64,000 nucleotides of DNA from Streptomyces polyasparticus (GCF_014493765.1 NZ_JACTVJ010000006.1:310001-374000), one strand, 5' to 3'; positions 25,505 through 34,602 are shown, counted from the stretch's first letter. The notes: generated by a model not told the origin, from the sequence alone. Program-made: numbers and translations.

Positions 25505-27276
25505 CGGCCGCCCTGGAGATCACCGGCCTCGTCAAGTCGTACGGGAGCATGCGCGCCCTCGACGGCGTCGATCTCGTCGTCGAGGCGGGCACGGTGCACT
25601 GCGTCCTCGGCGAGAACGGCGCGGGCAAGTCGACGCTCTGCCACGCGGTCGCGGGCTCCCTCACGTCGGACGAGGGATCGCTGCTGCTGTACGGCGAGTC
25701 GTACGCCCCGCGCCGGCCGGCCGACGCGCTGGCGGCAGGTGTCGCCATGGTGCACCAGCACTTCTCGCTCGTGTCGACCCTCACGGTGGGGGAGAACCTG
25801 CGGCTGCTGCGGCTGCCGGACCTCGCCGGACGGATCGCGCGCGTACGGGAGGCCTACGGCCTGGTGCTCGAACTGGACGCGGTGGCGGGGAAGTTGCCGG
25901 TCGGCGTGCGCCAGCGGGTCGAGATCGTCAAGGCGCTCCTGCGCGATCCACGGCTGCTCGTGCTCGACGAACCCACGGGGGTCCTCGGTCCCGCGGAGAC
26001 GGACGCGCTCCTGGAGACCTGCCGGCGGATCGCGGCAGCGGGGCACGCGGTGGTGCTCGTCACGCACAAGCTCGGCGAGGCGGTACGGGCCGGAGACCAC
26101 GCGACCGTGCTGCGGGGCGGACGGGTGGCGGGCGGCGGTCCGATGGCCGAACTTTCGGCGGAGCGGCTCGTGCCGCTGATGATCGGGCGCTCGGTCGGTG
26201 CGCTGGACGCCACGGTGGCGGGGGCGGTGGGGCTGGAGCCCGGTGCCGTCGAGCCGGTGGGTCCGGTGACCGTGGGGCCGGGGGCTGCGGGGTCGGTGCC
26301 TGCCGCCGTGGAGCCCCGAGGGTCGGCGCCTGCTGCCCTGGACTCCGCGGGATCGGCGCCTGCAGCCGGGGAGTCCGCAGGGCCGGTGCCCGTCACCGCG
26401 GACTCCGCCGGTGGGGGAGCGGACGATGGCGACGGGCAGCGCGTCGGCGGCGCCGCGCTCGGTCTGAGCGAGGTCACGGTCCGGCGGGCCGACGGCACGT
26501 ATGCCCTGGACCGGGCCGCACTGGAGGTCGGCTTCGGGGAGATCGTCGGGATCGCGGGGGTCGAAGGCAACGGCCAGAGCGAGCTGATGGCCGTGATCGC
26601 CGGATCGCTCGCGCCGGATGACGGACGCGTGGTGCTCCACGGACGGGACCTGACACGGGCGAAGCCCGCCGCGCGGACGGGGGCGGGACTCGGGGTCGTG
26701 CCCGAGGACCGCCATCACGAGGGATGCGTACCGGAGTTGTCCGTGGCCGAGAACCTGCACCTGGGGCGGCTCGGGGAGTTCAAGCGCTTCGGCGTGTTCC
26801 TCGACCGGCCGGCGCTCGGACGCGCGACGGAGAAGGTGCTCGGCGAGCACGACGTACGGGCGCCGGGGGCGTTCGCACCGATGGCCTCGCTGTCGGGCGG
26901 CAACCAGCAGAAGGTGGTCATCGCCCGCGAGTTGGCGCTCGATCCGCTGGTCTGCCTGGCGGCCTCGCAGCCCACGCGCGGCCTGGACATCGGCGCCGTC
27001 GAGGCAGTCCACGCCCGCATCCGAGCCGCGGCCGCCCGCGGCGCAGGCGTCCTGGTCGTCAGCGCCGAACTCGACGAACTGCTCGCCCTCTGCGACCGCG
27101 TACTCGTCGCGTACCGGGGCCGCCTGCTCGGCCCGGTGGACCCACGGGCCGAGGGGGCACGGGAGCGGATCGGGGCGTTGATGGTGGGGGCGGATGGGGC
27201 CGGTGTGCCGGCGGGGGTCGGACAGTCCCCGCCCACCCGGGGGCCAAGCCCTTCCAAGGCTATCGGCGCCCACTGA
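25501..27276 (+). CDS. Double ABC ATPase of BMP-type importer (NupA/RbsA-like)
   Basis: 591 residues from GTG 25501. Domain 1 has an intact Walker A (GENGAGKST) and Walker B (LLVLDEPTGVLGP) but a degenerate signature (LPVGVRQRVEIVK). Domain 2 has a degenerate Walker A (GVEGNGQSE) but an intact signature (LSGGNQQKVVIA), and Gln in place of the catalytic Glu (LAASQPTRGLD). This asymmetric pattern is normal for the family. Between the domains lies an unusually long Ala/Pro/Gly-rich linker of about 70 residues (around 240-310) built from short imperfect repeats. The gene ends in Gly-Ala-His-stop, which is the first unit of a five-copy tandem repeat. Confidence 0.9.
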   Translation: MTAALEITGLVKSYGSMRALDGVDLVVEAGTVHCVLGENGAGKSTLCHAVAGSLTSDEGSLLLYGESYAPRRPADALAAGVAMVHQHFSLVSTLTVGENLRLLRLPDLAGRIARVREAYGLVLELDAVAGKLPVGVRQRVEIVKALLRDPRLLVLDEPTGVLGPAETDALLETCRRIAAAGHAVVLVTHKLGEAVRAGDHATVLRGGRVAGGGPMAELSAERLVPLMIGRSVGALDATVAGAVGLEPGAVEPVGPVTVGPGAAGSVPAAVEPRGSAPAALDSAGSAPAAGESAGPVPVTADSAGGGADDGDGQRVGGAALGLSEVTVRRADGTYALDRAALEVGFGEIVGIAGVEGNGQSELMAVIAGSLAPDDGRVVLHGRDLTRAKPAARTGAGLGVVPEDRHHEGCVPELSVAENLHLGRLGEFKRFGVFLDRPALGRATEKVLGEHDVRAPGAFAPMASLSGGNQQKVVIARELALDPLVCLAASQPTRGLDIGAVEAVHARIRAAAARGAGVLVVSAELDELLALCDRVLVAYRGRLLGPVDPRAEGARERIGALMVGADGAGVPAGVGQSPPTRGPSPSKAIGAH

Positions 27277-27345
27277 CAACGGCGCGCCACTGACAACGGC
27301 GCCCACTGACAGCGGCGCCTACTGACAGCGGCGCCTACTGACAAC
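27265..27345. repeat. Five-copy 16-bp repeat starting at the ATPase stop codon
   Basis: Units ggcgccCACTGACAAC start at 27265, 27281, 27298, 27314 and 27330 (16-17 bp). Unit 1 is the gene end, in register with the codons Gly-Ala-His-stop. The later units repeat that end beyond the gene. About 140 bp of C-rich spacer follows before the first permease. Confidence 0.92.
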
Positions 27346-27488
27346 AACCTTCGCCTGCCTCACCCCAGCCAACCCCTCCCACCCCAGCCAACCCCAACCC
27401 CAACCCCACTCCCACCCGGCCCCGCCCCAGCCGCACAACCCGCCGCCCCCGGGACGGCCTGCCAACCCGCCTCACCCCAAGGACCCTC

Positions 27489-28634
27489 ATGTCGGCACCC
27501 ACCACAACCACCTCCCCACCCCCCGAATCCCCACCCTCGGCCAAGCCGCACCCCACACCGCAACCCGCCCTCCGCACCCGCCTCCACACCCTCCCCCGCC
27601 ACCCCCTCACCGTCGCCCTCGTCGCCGCCCTCTGCGCGGCCGTCGTCGGCATGGTGCTCGTCGTCGCGGCCGGGGCGGAGCTCGGCAGCGCGTGGCAGGC
27701 GTTGGAAGAGGGGATGTTCGGGTCCTCGTATGCCGTCGGGAGTTCGCTGAACTCCGCGGCCGTGCTCGCGCTCATCGCCGCCGGGTTCACCGTCGCGCAC
27801 CGCGCCGGGCTCGTGAACGTCGGCGGGGAGGGCCAGCTCTGCGCCGGCGGTACCGCGGCCGCGGCGGTCGGCCTGGTGCTGCCCGCGCAGGTGCCCACCG
27901 CGGTGGGCGTCCCCCTGGTCGTGCTCGCCGGCTTCCTCGCCGGCGCCGCCTGGGCCTCGATCGCCGCCTGGCTGAAGGTGAAGCGCGGCACCAGCGAGGT
28001 CATCACCACCCTGCTGCTCAACTTCATCGGCATCGGCATGGTCTCCCTCGCCGTCCACGAGGAGGCCCTGCTCCGCCAGCCCGTCACCTCCTCCGAGACC
28101 CTGCCCCAGTCCGCGCCCCTGCCCACCGGAGCCCAACTCCCCCTGATCGGCGACGTGGAGTCACCCGCCACGGCCGTCGTCGTCATCGCCGCAGTCGCGG
28201 TCCTGGCCACCGGCATCGTCCTGCGCCACACCGCACTCGGCCTCAGGCTCCGCGCCGTCGGCCACTCACCGGCCGCATCCGCCCGGCTCGGACTGCCCGT
28301 CGGGCGGCTCGAAGGCGGCGGGCTCGCGTTCGCCGGCGGACTCGCGGGTATCGCGGGCGCGGCCCTCGTCGCCACCGCCCCGTACGTCCTCGCCGAGCAC
28401 TTCTCCTCCGGCTACGGCTTCGCGGGCCTGGTCGTCGGACTGCTCGCCCGTGGCTCCCTCACCGCCGTCGCCGCCGTCTCGCTGCTCTTCGGCTTCCTGA
28501 CCTCCGGCGGCATCAACCTCCAGCTCGCCGCCCAAGTCCCCGCATCCACCGTGCAGATCGTCCAGAGCCTGCTCGTCCTGTTCATCGCCGCCGCGATGCT
28601 GTTCACGACGCGCCGTCCCGGGAGCCGCTCATGA
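27489..28634 (+). CDS. ABC transporter permease, BMP-type importer (RbsC-like) 1
   Basis: 381 residues. A Pro/Thr-rich N-terminal tail of about 35 residues precedes eight or more hydrophobic helices of the BPD_transp_2 fold. Family segments include AGLVNVGGEGQLCAGG and RGTSEVITTLLLNFIGIG, and the ATPase-contact loop RAVGHSPAASARLGLPVGRL. It corresponds to the NupB/YufP type of nucleoside importer. Its stop overlaps the ATG of the second permease (ATGA). It lies 212 bp after the ATPase gene, the only large gap in this operon, and that gap is filled by the tandem repeat and C-rich sequence. Confidence 0.88.
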   Translation: MSAPTTTTSPPPESPPSAKPHPTPQPALRTRLHTLPRHPLTVALVAALCAAVVGMVLVVAAGAELGSAWQALEEGMFGSSYAVGSSLNSAAVLALIAAGFTVAHRAGLVNVGGEGQLCAGGTAAAAVGLVLPAQVPTAVGVPLVVLAGFLAGAAWASIAAWLKVKRGTSEVITTLLLNFIGIGMVSLAVHEEALLRQPVTSSETLPQSAPLPTGAQLPLIGDVESPATAVVVIAAVAVLATGIVLRHTALGLRLRAVGHSPAASARLGLPVGRLEGGGLAFAGGLAGIAGAALVATAPYVLAEHFSSGYGFAGLVVGLLARGSLTAVAAVSLLFGFLTSGGINLQLAAQVPASTVQIVQSLLVLFIAAAMLFTTRRPGSRS

Positions 28635-29557
28635 GCGCCGTAGCCGAAGAACTCGCCTCCGGCGGAGTCCGGATGGCCCTGCCCCTGCTGCTCGCCTCCT
28701 CCGGCGAACTCCTCAGCGAACGCGCGGGAGTGCTCAACCTCTCCGTCGAAGGCATGATGCTCACCGGCGCCTTCGCCGGCGCCGTGGGCGCCCACCAGTC
28801 GGGCAGCGCCGCCGTCGGAGTCCTCACCGCGATCGTCGCCGGTCTCCTCTTCGCCGCCCTCCAGGCGCTGCTCAGCATCACCCTGCGCGCCGACCAGATC
28901 GTCACCGGCATCACCGCGAACGCCCTCGCCCTCGGCGCCACCACCTACGGCGCACGCCTCGCCTTCGGCGACGGCGCGGGCGCCAAGTCCCTTCCCGGAC
29001 TCGACCCGTTGGCCATCCCGCTGCTCAGCGATCTGCCGATACTCGGCCCTGCGCTCTTCGAGCAGACCCTGCTCGGCTATCTCGCCTTCGCGGTGGCGAT
29101 CGCCCTCGCCCTCGGCTTCAGCCGCCGCAGGACCGCGGGCCTCGCCATCGACGCCGTCGGCGAGGACGCCCTCGCCGCCGACCGCAGCGGACTCCCGGTG
29201 GCCTTCATCCGGTACGGGACCGTCCTGCTCACCGGCATCACCGCGGCCCTCGCCGGCGCGCATCTCGCGCTCTCCGAGGTCCACGCGTTCAGCGACAACA
29301 TCACCGGCGGCATCGGCTACCTCGCCGTGGTCGCGGTCATCGCGGGCCGCTGGCGCGCCTGGCCGACGCTGCTCGCCTGCCTGGTGTTCGGGCTGGCCCA
29401 GTCACTGCAGTTCGCCGCGCCCGCCATCGGACTGCACATCTCCGCCCCGCTCCTGACGACGCTGCCGTACGTCTTCGCCCTGCTCGCCGTGAGCGGACTG
29501 GTCGGCCGCAGCCGCGCCCCATCAGGCCTCACCGTCCCGTTCGTACGGGCGAGCTGA
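28631..29557 (+). CDS. ABC transporter permease, BMP-type importer (RbsC-like) 2
   Basis: 308 residues from ATG 28631. It has the shorter NupC/YufQ-type layout: LLLASSGELLSERAGVLNLS followed by VEGMMLTGAFAGAVGA and ALLSITLRADQIVTGITANA are diagnostic, and AIDAVGEDALAADRSGLPVA is the cytoplasmic coupling loop. It forms the heterodimeric channel with the preceding permease. Nothing is missing or truncated. Confidence 0.9.
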   Translation: MSAVAEELASGGVRMALPLLLASSGELLSERAGVLNLSVEGMMLTGAFAGAVGAHQSGSAAVGVLTAIVAGLLFAALQALLSITLRADQIVTGITANALALGATTYGARLAFGDGAGAKSLPGLDPLAIPLLSDLPILGPALFEQTLLGYLAFAVAIALALGFSRRRTAGLAIDAVGEDALAADRSGLPVAFIRYGTVLLTGITAALAGAHLALSEVHAFSDNITGGIGYLAVVAVIAGRWRAWPTLLACLVFGLAQSLQFAAPAIGLHISAPLLTTLPYVFALLAVSGLVGRSRAPSGLTVPFVRAS

Positions 29558-29595
29558 CCCCGCACACCCGCAGACCAGCACCCGCGCCCCGTCGA

Positions 29596-29635
29596 GCCGT
29601 ACGGAATCCACGTCGGCCGTACGGAATCCACGTCA
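29596..29635. repeat. 20-bp duplication upstream of the ornithine-cyclodeaminase-like gene
   Basis: gccgtacggaatccacgtcg (29596-29615) is repeated at 29616-29635 with one final base changed. The second copy ends right at the GGAG ribosome site of the next gene. Confidence 0.9.
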
Positions 29636-29649
29636 GGAGTACCCGCACC

Positions 29650-30651
29650 ATGACCCTGATCCTCACCCGCTCGGTGATACGCAGCCTCCTCGCCGAAGCC
29701 GGAGCCCTCGCCGAGGTCGAGCAGGCGGTCGCCCGGGCGCACCGCGATCTGGCGCTCGGCCGGGCCGTGCTGCCCGCGCCGCCCGCGATGCGACAGCCGG
29801 ACGGCGAGGGCGCCTATCTCGCGATGGCCGCCGCTTCCGCGCCCGACGGGCTCGCCACCGTGAAACTCCTCGCCGACCTGCCGGCCAACCGCGAACGCGG
29901 CCTGCCGGTGCAGCGTTCGGCGGTGCTCGCGGCCGACGCGGAGACCGGGGCATGCGTGGCGCTGCTCGACGGAGCCGAACTCACCCGGATCCGTACCGCC
30001 GCGGCCACCGCGGTCGCGACCGGGGCGCTGGCCCGCGCGGACGCCCGCACCCTCGGCGTCCTCGGTACGGGACCGCTCGCGCGCGCCCACGTACAGGCGC
30101 TGCTGCCGGGGCGCGCGTACGAGCATGTCCTGGTGTGGGGCCGTACGCCGGACAACGCGCAGTCCCTCGCGCACTGGATCACGGCCGAACTCGGCGTCCC
30201 CGCCAAGGTGTTCACGGACCCGCGCTCGGTCACGGAGCACGCGGACGTCCTGTGCACGCTCACGCCGTCCCGGGACCCGCTGGTGCACGGCGACTGGCTG
30301 ACCCCGGGTCAGCACATCAACGCGGTCGGGGCCCCGCCGCGCGCCGACCACCGTGAACTCGACACGGCGGCGGTCCTGCGCTGCCGCATCGTCGTCGACG
30401 CGTACGAGACGGCGCTGGCCAAGTCGGGCGAGGTGCTCATTCCGCTCGCGGAAGGCGCCCTGCGCGAGGACGCCTTCCGTACCGAACTCGGCGCGGTGCT
30501 CACCGGCCGGGCCCCGGGCCGCACCACCGACGAGGAGCTGACGCTCTTCAACTCGGTGGGCGTGGGACTCCAGGACCTGGCGGTCGCCCGGCTGCTCATC
30601 GACCGGGCGGGGGAGCGGGGGCTAGGCCTGACCGTGGATCTGGCCAGCTGA
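29650..30651 (+). CDS. Ornithine cyclodeaminase/mu-crystallin family protein
   Basis: 333 residues from ATG 29650, with CAGGAGT upstream. The C-terminal half has a Rossmann motif, LGVLGTGPLARAHVQAL; the N-terminal half has TVKLLADLPANRERGLPVQR and LLDGAELTRIRTAAATAVAT, typical of the family (substrate lysine and arginine). Relatives include ornithine cyclodeaminase, ectoine-linked EutC and imine reductases, so the reaction is a deamination, cyclisation or imine reduction that cannot be fixed here. It lies 92 bp after the BMP importer permeases on the same strand, so it probably works on the imported compound. Confidence 0.83.
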   Translation: MTLILTRSVIRSLLAEAGALAEVEQAVARAHRDLALGRAVLPAPPAMRQPDGEGAYLAMAAASAPDGLATVKLLADLPANRERGLPVQRSAVLAADAETGACVALLDGAELTRIRTAAATAVATGALARADARTLGVLGTGPLARAHVQALLPGRAYEHVLVWGRTPDNAQSLAHWITAELGVPAKVFTDPRSVTEHADVLCTLTPSRDPLVHGDWLTPGQHINAVGAPPRADHRELDTAAVLRCRIVVDAYETALAKSGEVLIPLAEGALREDAFRTELGAVLTGRAPGRTTDEELTLFNSVGVGLQDLAVARLLIDRAGERGLGLTVDLAS

Positions 30652-30667
30652 GCCCCTCCTGGTTGTG

Positions 30668-31657
30668 TCAGCCCGCCAACAGCTTGTCGATCCGCTGCAG
30701 TTCCTCCGCGGAGAACTCCAGGTTCTCCGTGGCCGCGACACTGTCCGCGAGCTGCTCCGGGCTGCTCGCGCCCGCGATCGCCGAGGTGACCGTCCCCTCG
30801 CGAAGGACCCACGCCAGGGCCATCTGCGCGAGGGACTGGCCGCGTTCGCGGGCGACGTCGTTGAGCGCGGTGAGCTGCGCGACGGTCTCGTCCGTGATGC
30901 GGCCGGCGTCCAGGAACGGGCTGAGGCTCGCAGCACGCGAGTCGGCGGGGATGCCGTCCAGGTAACGGTTCGTCAGCAGGCCCTGGGCGAGCGGCGAGTA
31001 CACCACCGCGCCGGCGCCCGCCTCGCCGAGCTCCGACCACAGACCGTCCTCGGGGGCACGGTCCAGCATCGAGTAGCGCGGCTGGTGGACCAGCAGCGGC
31101 GTGCCCAGCTCCCGAAGGATGCGGGCGGCTTCACGCGTCTGCTCCGGCGAGTAGTTGGAGATGCCCGCGTACAGCGCCTTGCCCTGCTGCACAGCGGACG
31201 CGAGGGCGCCCATCGTCTCCTCGAGCGGGGTGTCCGGGTCCGGACGGTGCGAGTAGAAGATGTCCACGTACTCCAGGCCCATGCGCTTGAGGGACTGGTC
31301 GAGGGAGCTCAGGACGTACTTGCGCGAGCCCCATTCCCCGTACGGGCCCGGCCACATGAGGTAGCCGGCCTTCGTGGACACGATGATCTCGTCGCGGTGC
31401 GCGCGCAGATCCTCCTGGAAGATCCGGCCGAACGCGGTCTCGGCGGCGCCGGGCGGCGGACCGTAGTTGTTGGCCAGGTCGAAGTGGGTGACGCCCAGGT
31501 CGAAGGCCTTGTGCACGATGGCGCGCTGGCGGTCGAGCGAGCGGTCGGTGCCGAAGTTGTGCCACAGGCCGAGCGACACGGCGGGCAGCAGCAGACCGCT
31601 CCGGCCGGTGCGCCGGTAGGGCATGGACTCGTAACGGCCGGGTGCGGCTGCGTACAC
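30668..31657 (-). CDS. Aldo/keto reductase, YghZ (L-glyceraldehyde 3-phosphate reductase) type
   Basis: 329 residues from GTG 31657, preceded by AGAGAGG. The extended N-terminus AAAPGRYESMPYRRTGRSG followed by LLLPAVSLGLWHNFG is typical of YghZ. The catalytic Asp-Tyr region is FDLANNYGPPPGAAE, with later Lys in VSTKAGYLMWPGPYGEWGSR and His in DIFYSHRPDP. NADPH-binding elements GASSPEQLADSVAA lie near the C-terminus. The enzymes reduce toxic aldehydes such as L-glyceraldehyde 3-phosphate and methylglyoxal. Unlinked to its neighbours. Confidence 0.9.
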   Translation of the reverse strand: MYAAAPGRYESMPYRRTGRSGLLLPAVSLGLWHNFGTDRSLDRQRAIVHKAFDLGVTHFDLANNYGPPPGAAETAFGRIFQEDLRAHRDEIIVSTKAGYLMWPGPYGEWGSRKYVLSSLDQSLKRMGLEYVDIFYSHRPDPDTPLEETMGALASAVQQGKALYAGISNYSPEQTREAARILRELGTPLLVHQPRYSMLDRAPEDGLWSELGEAGAGAVVYSPLAQGLLTNRYLDGIPADSRAASLSPFLDAGRITDETVAQLTALNDVARERGQSLAQMALAWVLREGTVTSAIAGASSPEQLADSVAATENLEFSAEELQRIDKLLAG

Positions 31658-31698
31658 GGAAGACCTCTCTCCACGATCAGCGGATGTTCGGTCCCAGC

Positions 31699-32787
31699 CT
31701 ACGGCGAGGTGTCGCCTGCCTGCCGCGGCCCGAGTACCTCGCCCAGGTCGAAGTTCACCGGCTCTTCGAGCTGTGCGTACGTGCAGCTCTCGGGGGTGCG
31801 GTCCGGACGCCAGCGGCGCCACTGGGCGGTGTGCCGGAAGCGCGCCCCGTTCTCCATGTGGTCGTACGCGACCTCGGCCACGCGCTCGGGCCGCAGGGGC
31901 ACCCAGGTGAGGTCCTTCTTGCCGTTCCAGCGGTTCACGGAGCCCGGCAGACGGGCCGACTCGTGCGCGGCCTCCTCCGCCCAGGCCTGCCATGGATGGC
32001 CCTCGGCGGACTCCATACGGAGCGGCTCCAGCTCCTCCACGAGTTCCTCGCGGCGTTTCATCGAGAAGGCCGCGACGACGCCGACGTGCTGCAGCGCACC
32101 CTGGTCGTCGTGCAGTCCGAGGAGCAGCGAGCCGACCACGGGCCCGCTCTTGTGCAGGCGGTAGCCGGCGATGACCACGTCGGCTGTCCGCTCGTGCTTG
32201 ATCTTGAACATCAGGCGTTCGTTCTGCCGGTAGAGCAGGTCGAGCGGCTTCGCGATCACCCCGTCGAGCCCGGCGCCCTCGTACTGCTCGAACCACTGGC
32301 GGGCCACCTCGATGTCCGTGGTCGCGGGCGCGATGTGGACGGGAGCCCCGGAACCCGCGAGCGCCATCACCAGCTTGGCGCGGCGGTCCGCGAGCGGGGT
32401 GTCCACCAGCGACTCGCCACCGAGCGCGAGCAGATCGAAGGCGACGAACGAGGCCGGCGTCCGCTCGGCAAGGAGCTTCACGCGCGACGCGGCCGGGTGG
32501 ATACGCTCCGTGAGCGCGTCGAAGTCGAGCCGCCCGTCACGGGCGATGACCACCTCCCCGTCGAGTACGCAGCGGCCGGGCAGATTCGCCTTCAGCGACT
32601 CCACGAGCTCGGGAAAGTACCTGGTCAGAGGCTTGCCCGTACGGCTGCCCACCTCGATCTCGTCACCGTCGCGGAACACGATCGCCCGGAAGCCGTCCCA
32701 CTTCGCCTCGTACTGCATATCCGGCGGGATCTTGGCCACGGACTTCGCGAGCATCGGCTTGACGGGCGGCATCACCGGCAGGTCCAT
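31699..32787 (-). CDS. ATP-dependent DNA ligase (LigC-type)
   Basis: 362 residues from ATG 32787. Motif I is YEAKWDGFR with the adenylated lysine Lys29; motif III is FVAFDLLAL, motif IV LDGVIAKPL, and motif V MFKIKHERTADVV. A C-terminal OB-fold domain follows (PVVGSLLLGLHDDQGAL). This is the short ligase of mycobacteria and streptomycetes that lacks polymerase or nuclease modules, used in end-joining or base-excision repair. It is divergent from the polymerase-domain gene, which is fused to the ligase in LigD of other bacteria, so the two probably act together. No Ku gene is in the window. Confidence 0.9.
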   Translation of the reverse strand: MDLPVMPPVKPMLAKSVAKIPPDMQYEAKWDGFRAIVFRDGDEIEVGSRTGKPLTRYFPELVESLKANLPGRCVLDGEVVIARDGRLDFDALTERIHPAASRVKLLAERTPASFVAFDLLALGGESLVDTPLADRRAKLVMALAGSGAPVHIAPATTDIEVARQWFEQYEGAGLDGVIAKPLDLLYRQNERLMFKIKHERTADVVIAGYRLHKSGPVVGSLLLGLHDDQGALQHVGVVAAFSMKRREELVEELEPLRMESAEGHPWQAWAEEAAHESARLPGSVNRWNGKKDLTWVPLRPERVAEVAYDHMENGARFRHTAQWRRWRPDRTPESCTYAQLEEPVNFDLGEVLGPRQAGDTSP

Positions 32788-32865
32788 GCCTTCGATTGTG
32801 CTGGCTGATGCCGTGCCGCGCCCGGCGGATCCGTACTTCCGTATGCAGCACCACCGTGCCCCGCC

Positions 32866-32871
32866 TACCGT
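32866..32871 (+). promoter_or_regulatory. -10 element for leaderless polymerase-domain gene
   Basis: TACCGT ends seven bases before the ATG at 32879, and no ribosome site is present. The spacing puts the transcription start at the A of the ATG, so the mRNA is probably leaderless. Confidence 0.5.
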
Positions 32872-32878
32872 GGCAGGC

Positions 32879-33898
32879 ATGGGTGGAGCTGCGATCGAGC
32901 TGGACGCGGGCGGCCGGAAAGTACGGCTTTCGAGCCCGGACAAGGTGTTCTTTCCCGAGCCCGGCTACACGAAGCGGGACCTCGCCGAGTACTACCTCGC
33001 GGTCGGCGACGGCATCCTGCGTGCGCTGCGCGACCGGCCGACGACCCTCGAGCGCTATCCGGACGGGGTCGGCGGCGAGTCCTTCTTCCAGAAGCGCGCC
33101 GCGAAGAACACCCCGGACTGGATCCCGACGGCCGAGATCACCTTCCCCAGCGGACGCAAGGCGCACGAGATCTGTCCCAGCGAGGTGGCGGCGGTGATCT
33201 GGGCCGCCCAGTTCGGCACGCTCACCTTCCACCCCTGGCCGGTGCGCGCCGACGACACAGACCACCCCGACGAACTCCGTATCGACCTGGATCCGCAGCC
33301 GGGCACGGACTTCGCGGACGCGGTGCGCGCCGCGCACGAACTGCGGGCGGTGCTCGACGAGTTCGGCGGACTCGCCGGCTGGCCGAAGACCTCCGGCGGC
33401 CGCGGTCTGCATGTGTTCGTGCCGATCGAGCCGCGCTGGGACTTCATCGAGGTACGGCACGCGGTGATCGCCGCCGGGCGTGAACTGGAGCGTCGGATGC
33501 CGGACTTGGTCACCACGGCCTGGTGGAAGGAGGAGCGCGGCGAGAAGATCTTCGTCGACTACAACCAGGCGGCCCGAGACCGCACCATCGCCTCCGCCTA
33601 TTCCGTACGGCCGAACCCCAAGGCTCTGGTCTCGGCGCCCCTGACGTGGGACGAGGTCGACGACGTGCATCCCGACGAGTTCGACCTGAAGACCATGCCG
33701 GCCCGGTACGCGGAAGTCGGCGACGTCCACGCCGACATGGACCGCACCCGCCACACGCTCGACGCCCTCCTGGAGCTCTCGGAGCGCGACGCGAAGGACC
33801 GCGGCCTGGGCGACATGCCGTACCCCCCGGACTACCCGAAGATGCCGGGCGAGCCGAAGCGGGTGGCGCCGAGCCGGGCGAAGAAGGAGACGCCTTAG
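32879..33898 (+). CDS. LigD-type polymerase/primase domain protein (PolDom)
   Basis: 339 residues from ATG 32879. It is the archaeo-eukaryotic-primase-fold polymerase module of NHEJ: catalytic Asp136 and Asp138 in LRIDLDPQPG, SGGRGLHVFVPIEPRW for the nucleotide pocket, and KIFVDYNQAARDRTIASAYS towards the C-terminus. It probably fills gaps and adds nucleotides, preferentially ribonucleotides, at double-strand breaks together with Ku and a ligase. It is stand-alone, divergent from the ligase gene across 91 bp. There is no recognisable ribosome site; see the -10 element. Confidence 0.92.
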   Translation: MGGAAIELDAGGRKVRLSSPDKVFFPEPGYTKRDLAEYYLAVGDGILRALRDRPTTLERYPDGVGGESFFQKRAAKNTPDWIPTAEITFPSGRKAHEICPSEVAAVIWAAQFGTLTFHPWPVRADDTDHPDELRIDLDPQPGTDFADAVRAAHELRAVLDEFGGLAGWPKTSGGRGLHVFVPIEPRWDFIEVRHAVIAAGRELERRMPDLVTTAWWKEERGEKIFVDYNQAARDRTIASAYSVRPNPKALVSAPLTWDEVDDVHPDEFDLKTMPARYAEVGDVHADMDRTRHTLDALLELSERDAKDRGLGDMPYPPDYPKMPGEPKRVAPSRAKKETP

Positions 33899-33969
33899 CC
33901 CTCGCAAGGGTCGGGACCAGGTCTCGCCAGGGTGAGCGGGGCTTGATCACTTGACGGCGAGGGGGCGGC

Positions 33970-34602
33970 GTGGATAGGGCGGGGATGGCGGAGATAGGCA
34001 GCGTCGAGGAGCTGCGCGAACTGCTGGGGGAGCCGGACGCACGCGCCGCGGGCAAAGTGCGGAGCTCGCTGCACGAGCACGACAAGGAGTGGCTCGCACA
34101 TTCGCCGTTCTGCGTGATCTCGACGGCCGGCGGCAACGGCTGGTGCGACGCCTCACCGAAGGGCGACCCGCCGGGTTTCGTGCGGGTCCTGGACGACACG
34201 ACGATCGCGATCCCGGAGCGCCCGGGCAACCGCCGCGCCGACGGCTACCTCAACATCCTGGCCAACCCGCGCGTCGGCCTGCTCTTCCTGATACCCGGCC
34301 GCGCGGACACGCTGCGGATCAACGGCCGGGCCCGCCTCGTCAAGGACGCACCGTTCTTCGACACCATGGTGGTGAAGGGACACCGCCCCCGACTCGCGCT
34401 GGTCGTGGAGGCCGAGGAGGTCTTCTTCCACTGCGCCAAATCCCTGCTCCGCTCGGCACTGTGGAAGCCGGAGACCTGGGACCCGCAGGCAGTCGCGTCT
34501 CCCGCGCGGATCGCCAAGTCCCTCATCCGCAAGGACCAGACGCTCGAAGAGCTGGAGGCCTACTACGGGGACGGGTACGAAGCGAAGGTCTACCGGGGCT
34601 AG
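33970..34602 (+). CDS. PPOX-type flavin-binding protein (MSMEG_1061-like)
   Basis: 210 residues from GTG 33970 (GAGGGG upstream); ATG 33985 is also possible. It is a split-barrel flavoprotein of the pyridoxamine-phosphate-oxidase-like superfamily: WLAHSPFCVISTAGGNGWCD, SPKGDPPGFVRVLDDTTIAI, VGLLFLIPGRADTLRINGRA and CAKSLLRSALWKPETW are the usual blocks. The cofactor is likely FMN or F420. Such proteins reduce small substrates, but none is known for this subgroup. The gene is followed by a 12-bp tandem repeat and a strong hairpin shared with the convergent gene. Confidence 0.82.
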   Translation: MDRAGMAEIGSVEELRELLGEPDARAAGKVRSSLHEHDKEWLAHSPFCVISTAGGNGWCDASPKGDPPGFVRVLDDTTIAIPERPGNRRADGYLNILANPRVGLLFLIPGRADTLRINGRARLVKDAPFFDTMVVKGHRPRLALVVEAEEVFFHCAKSLLRSALWKPETWDPQAVASPARIAKSLIRKDQTLEELEAYYGDGYEAKVYRG

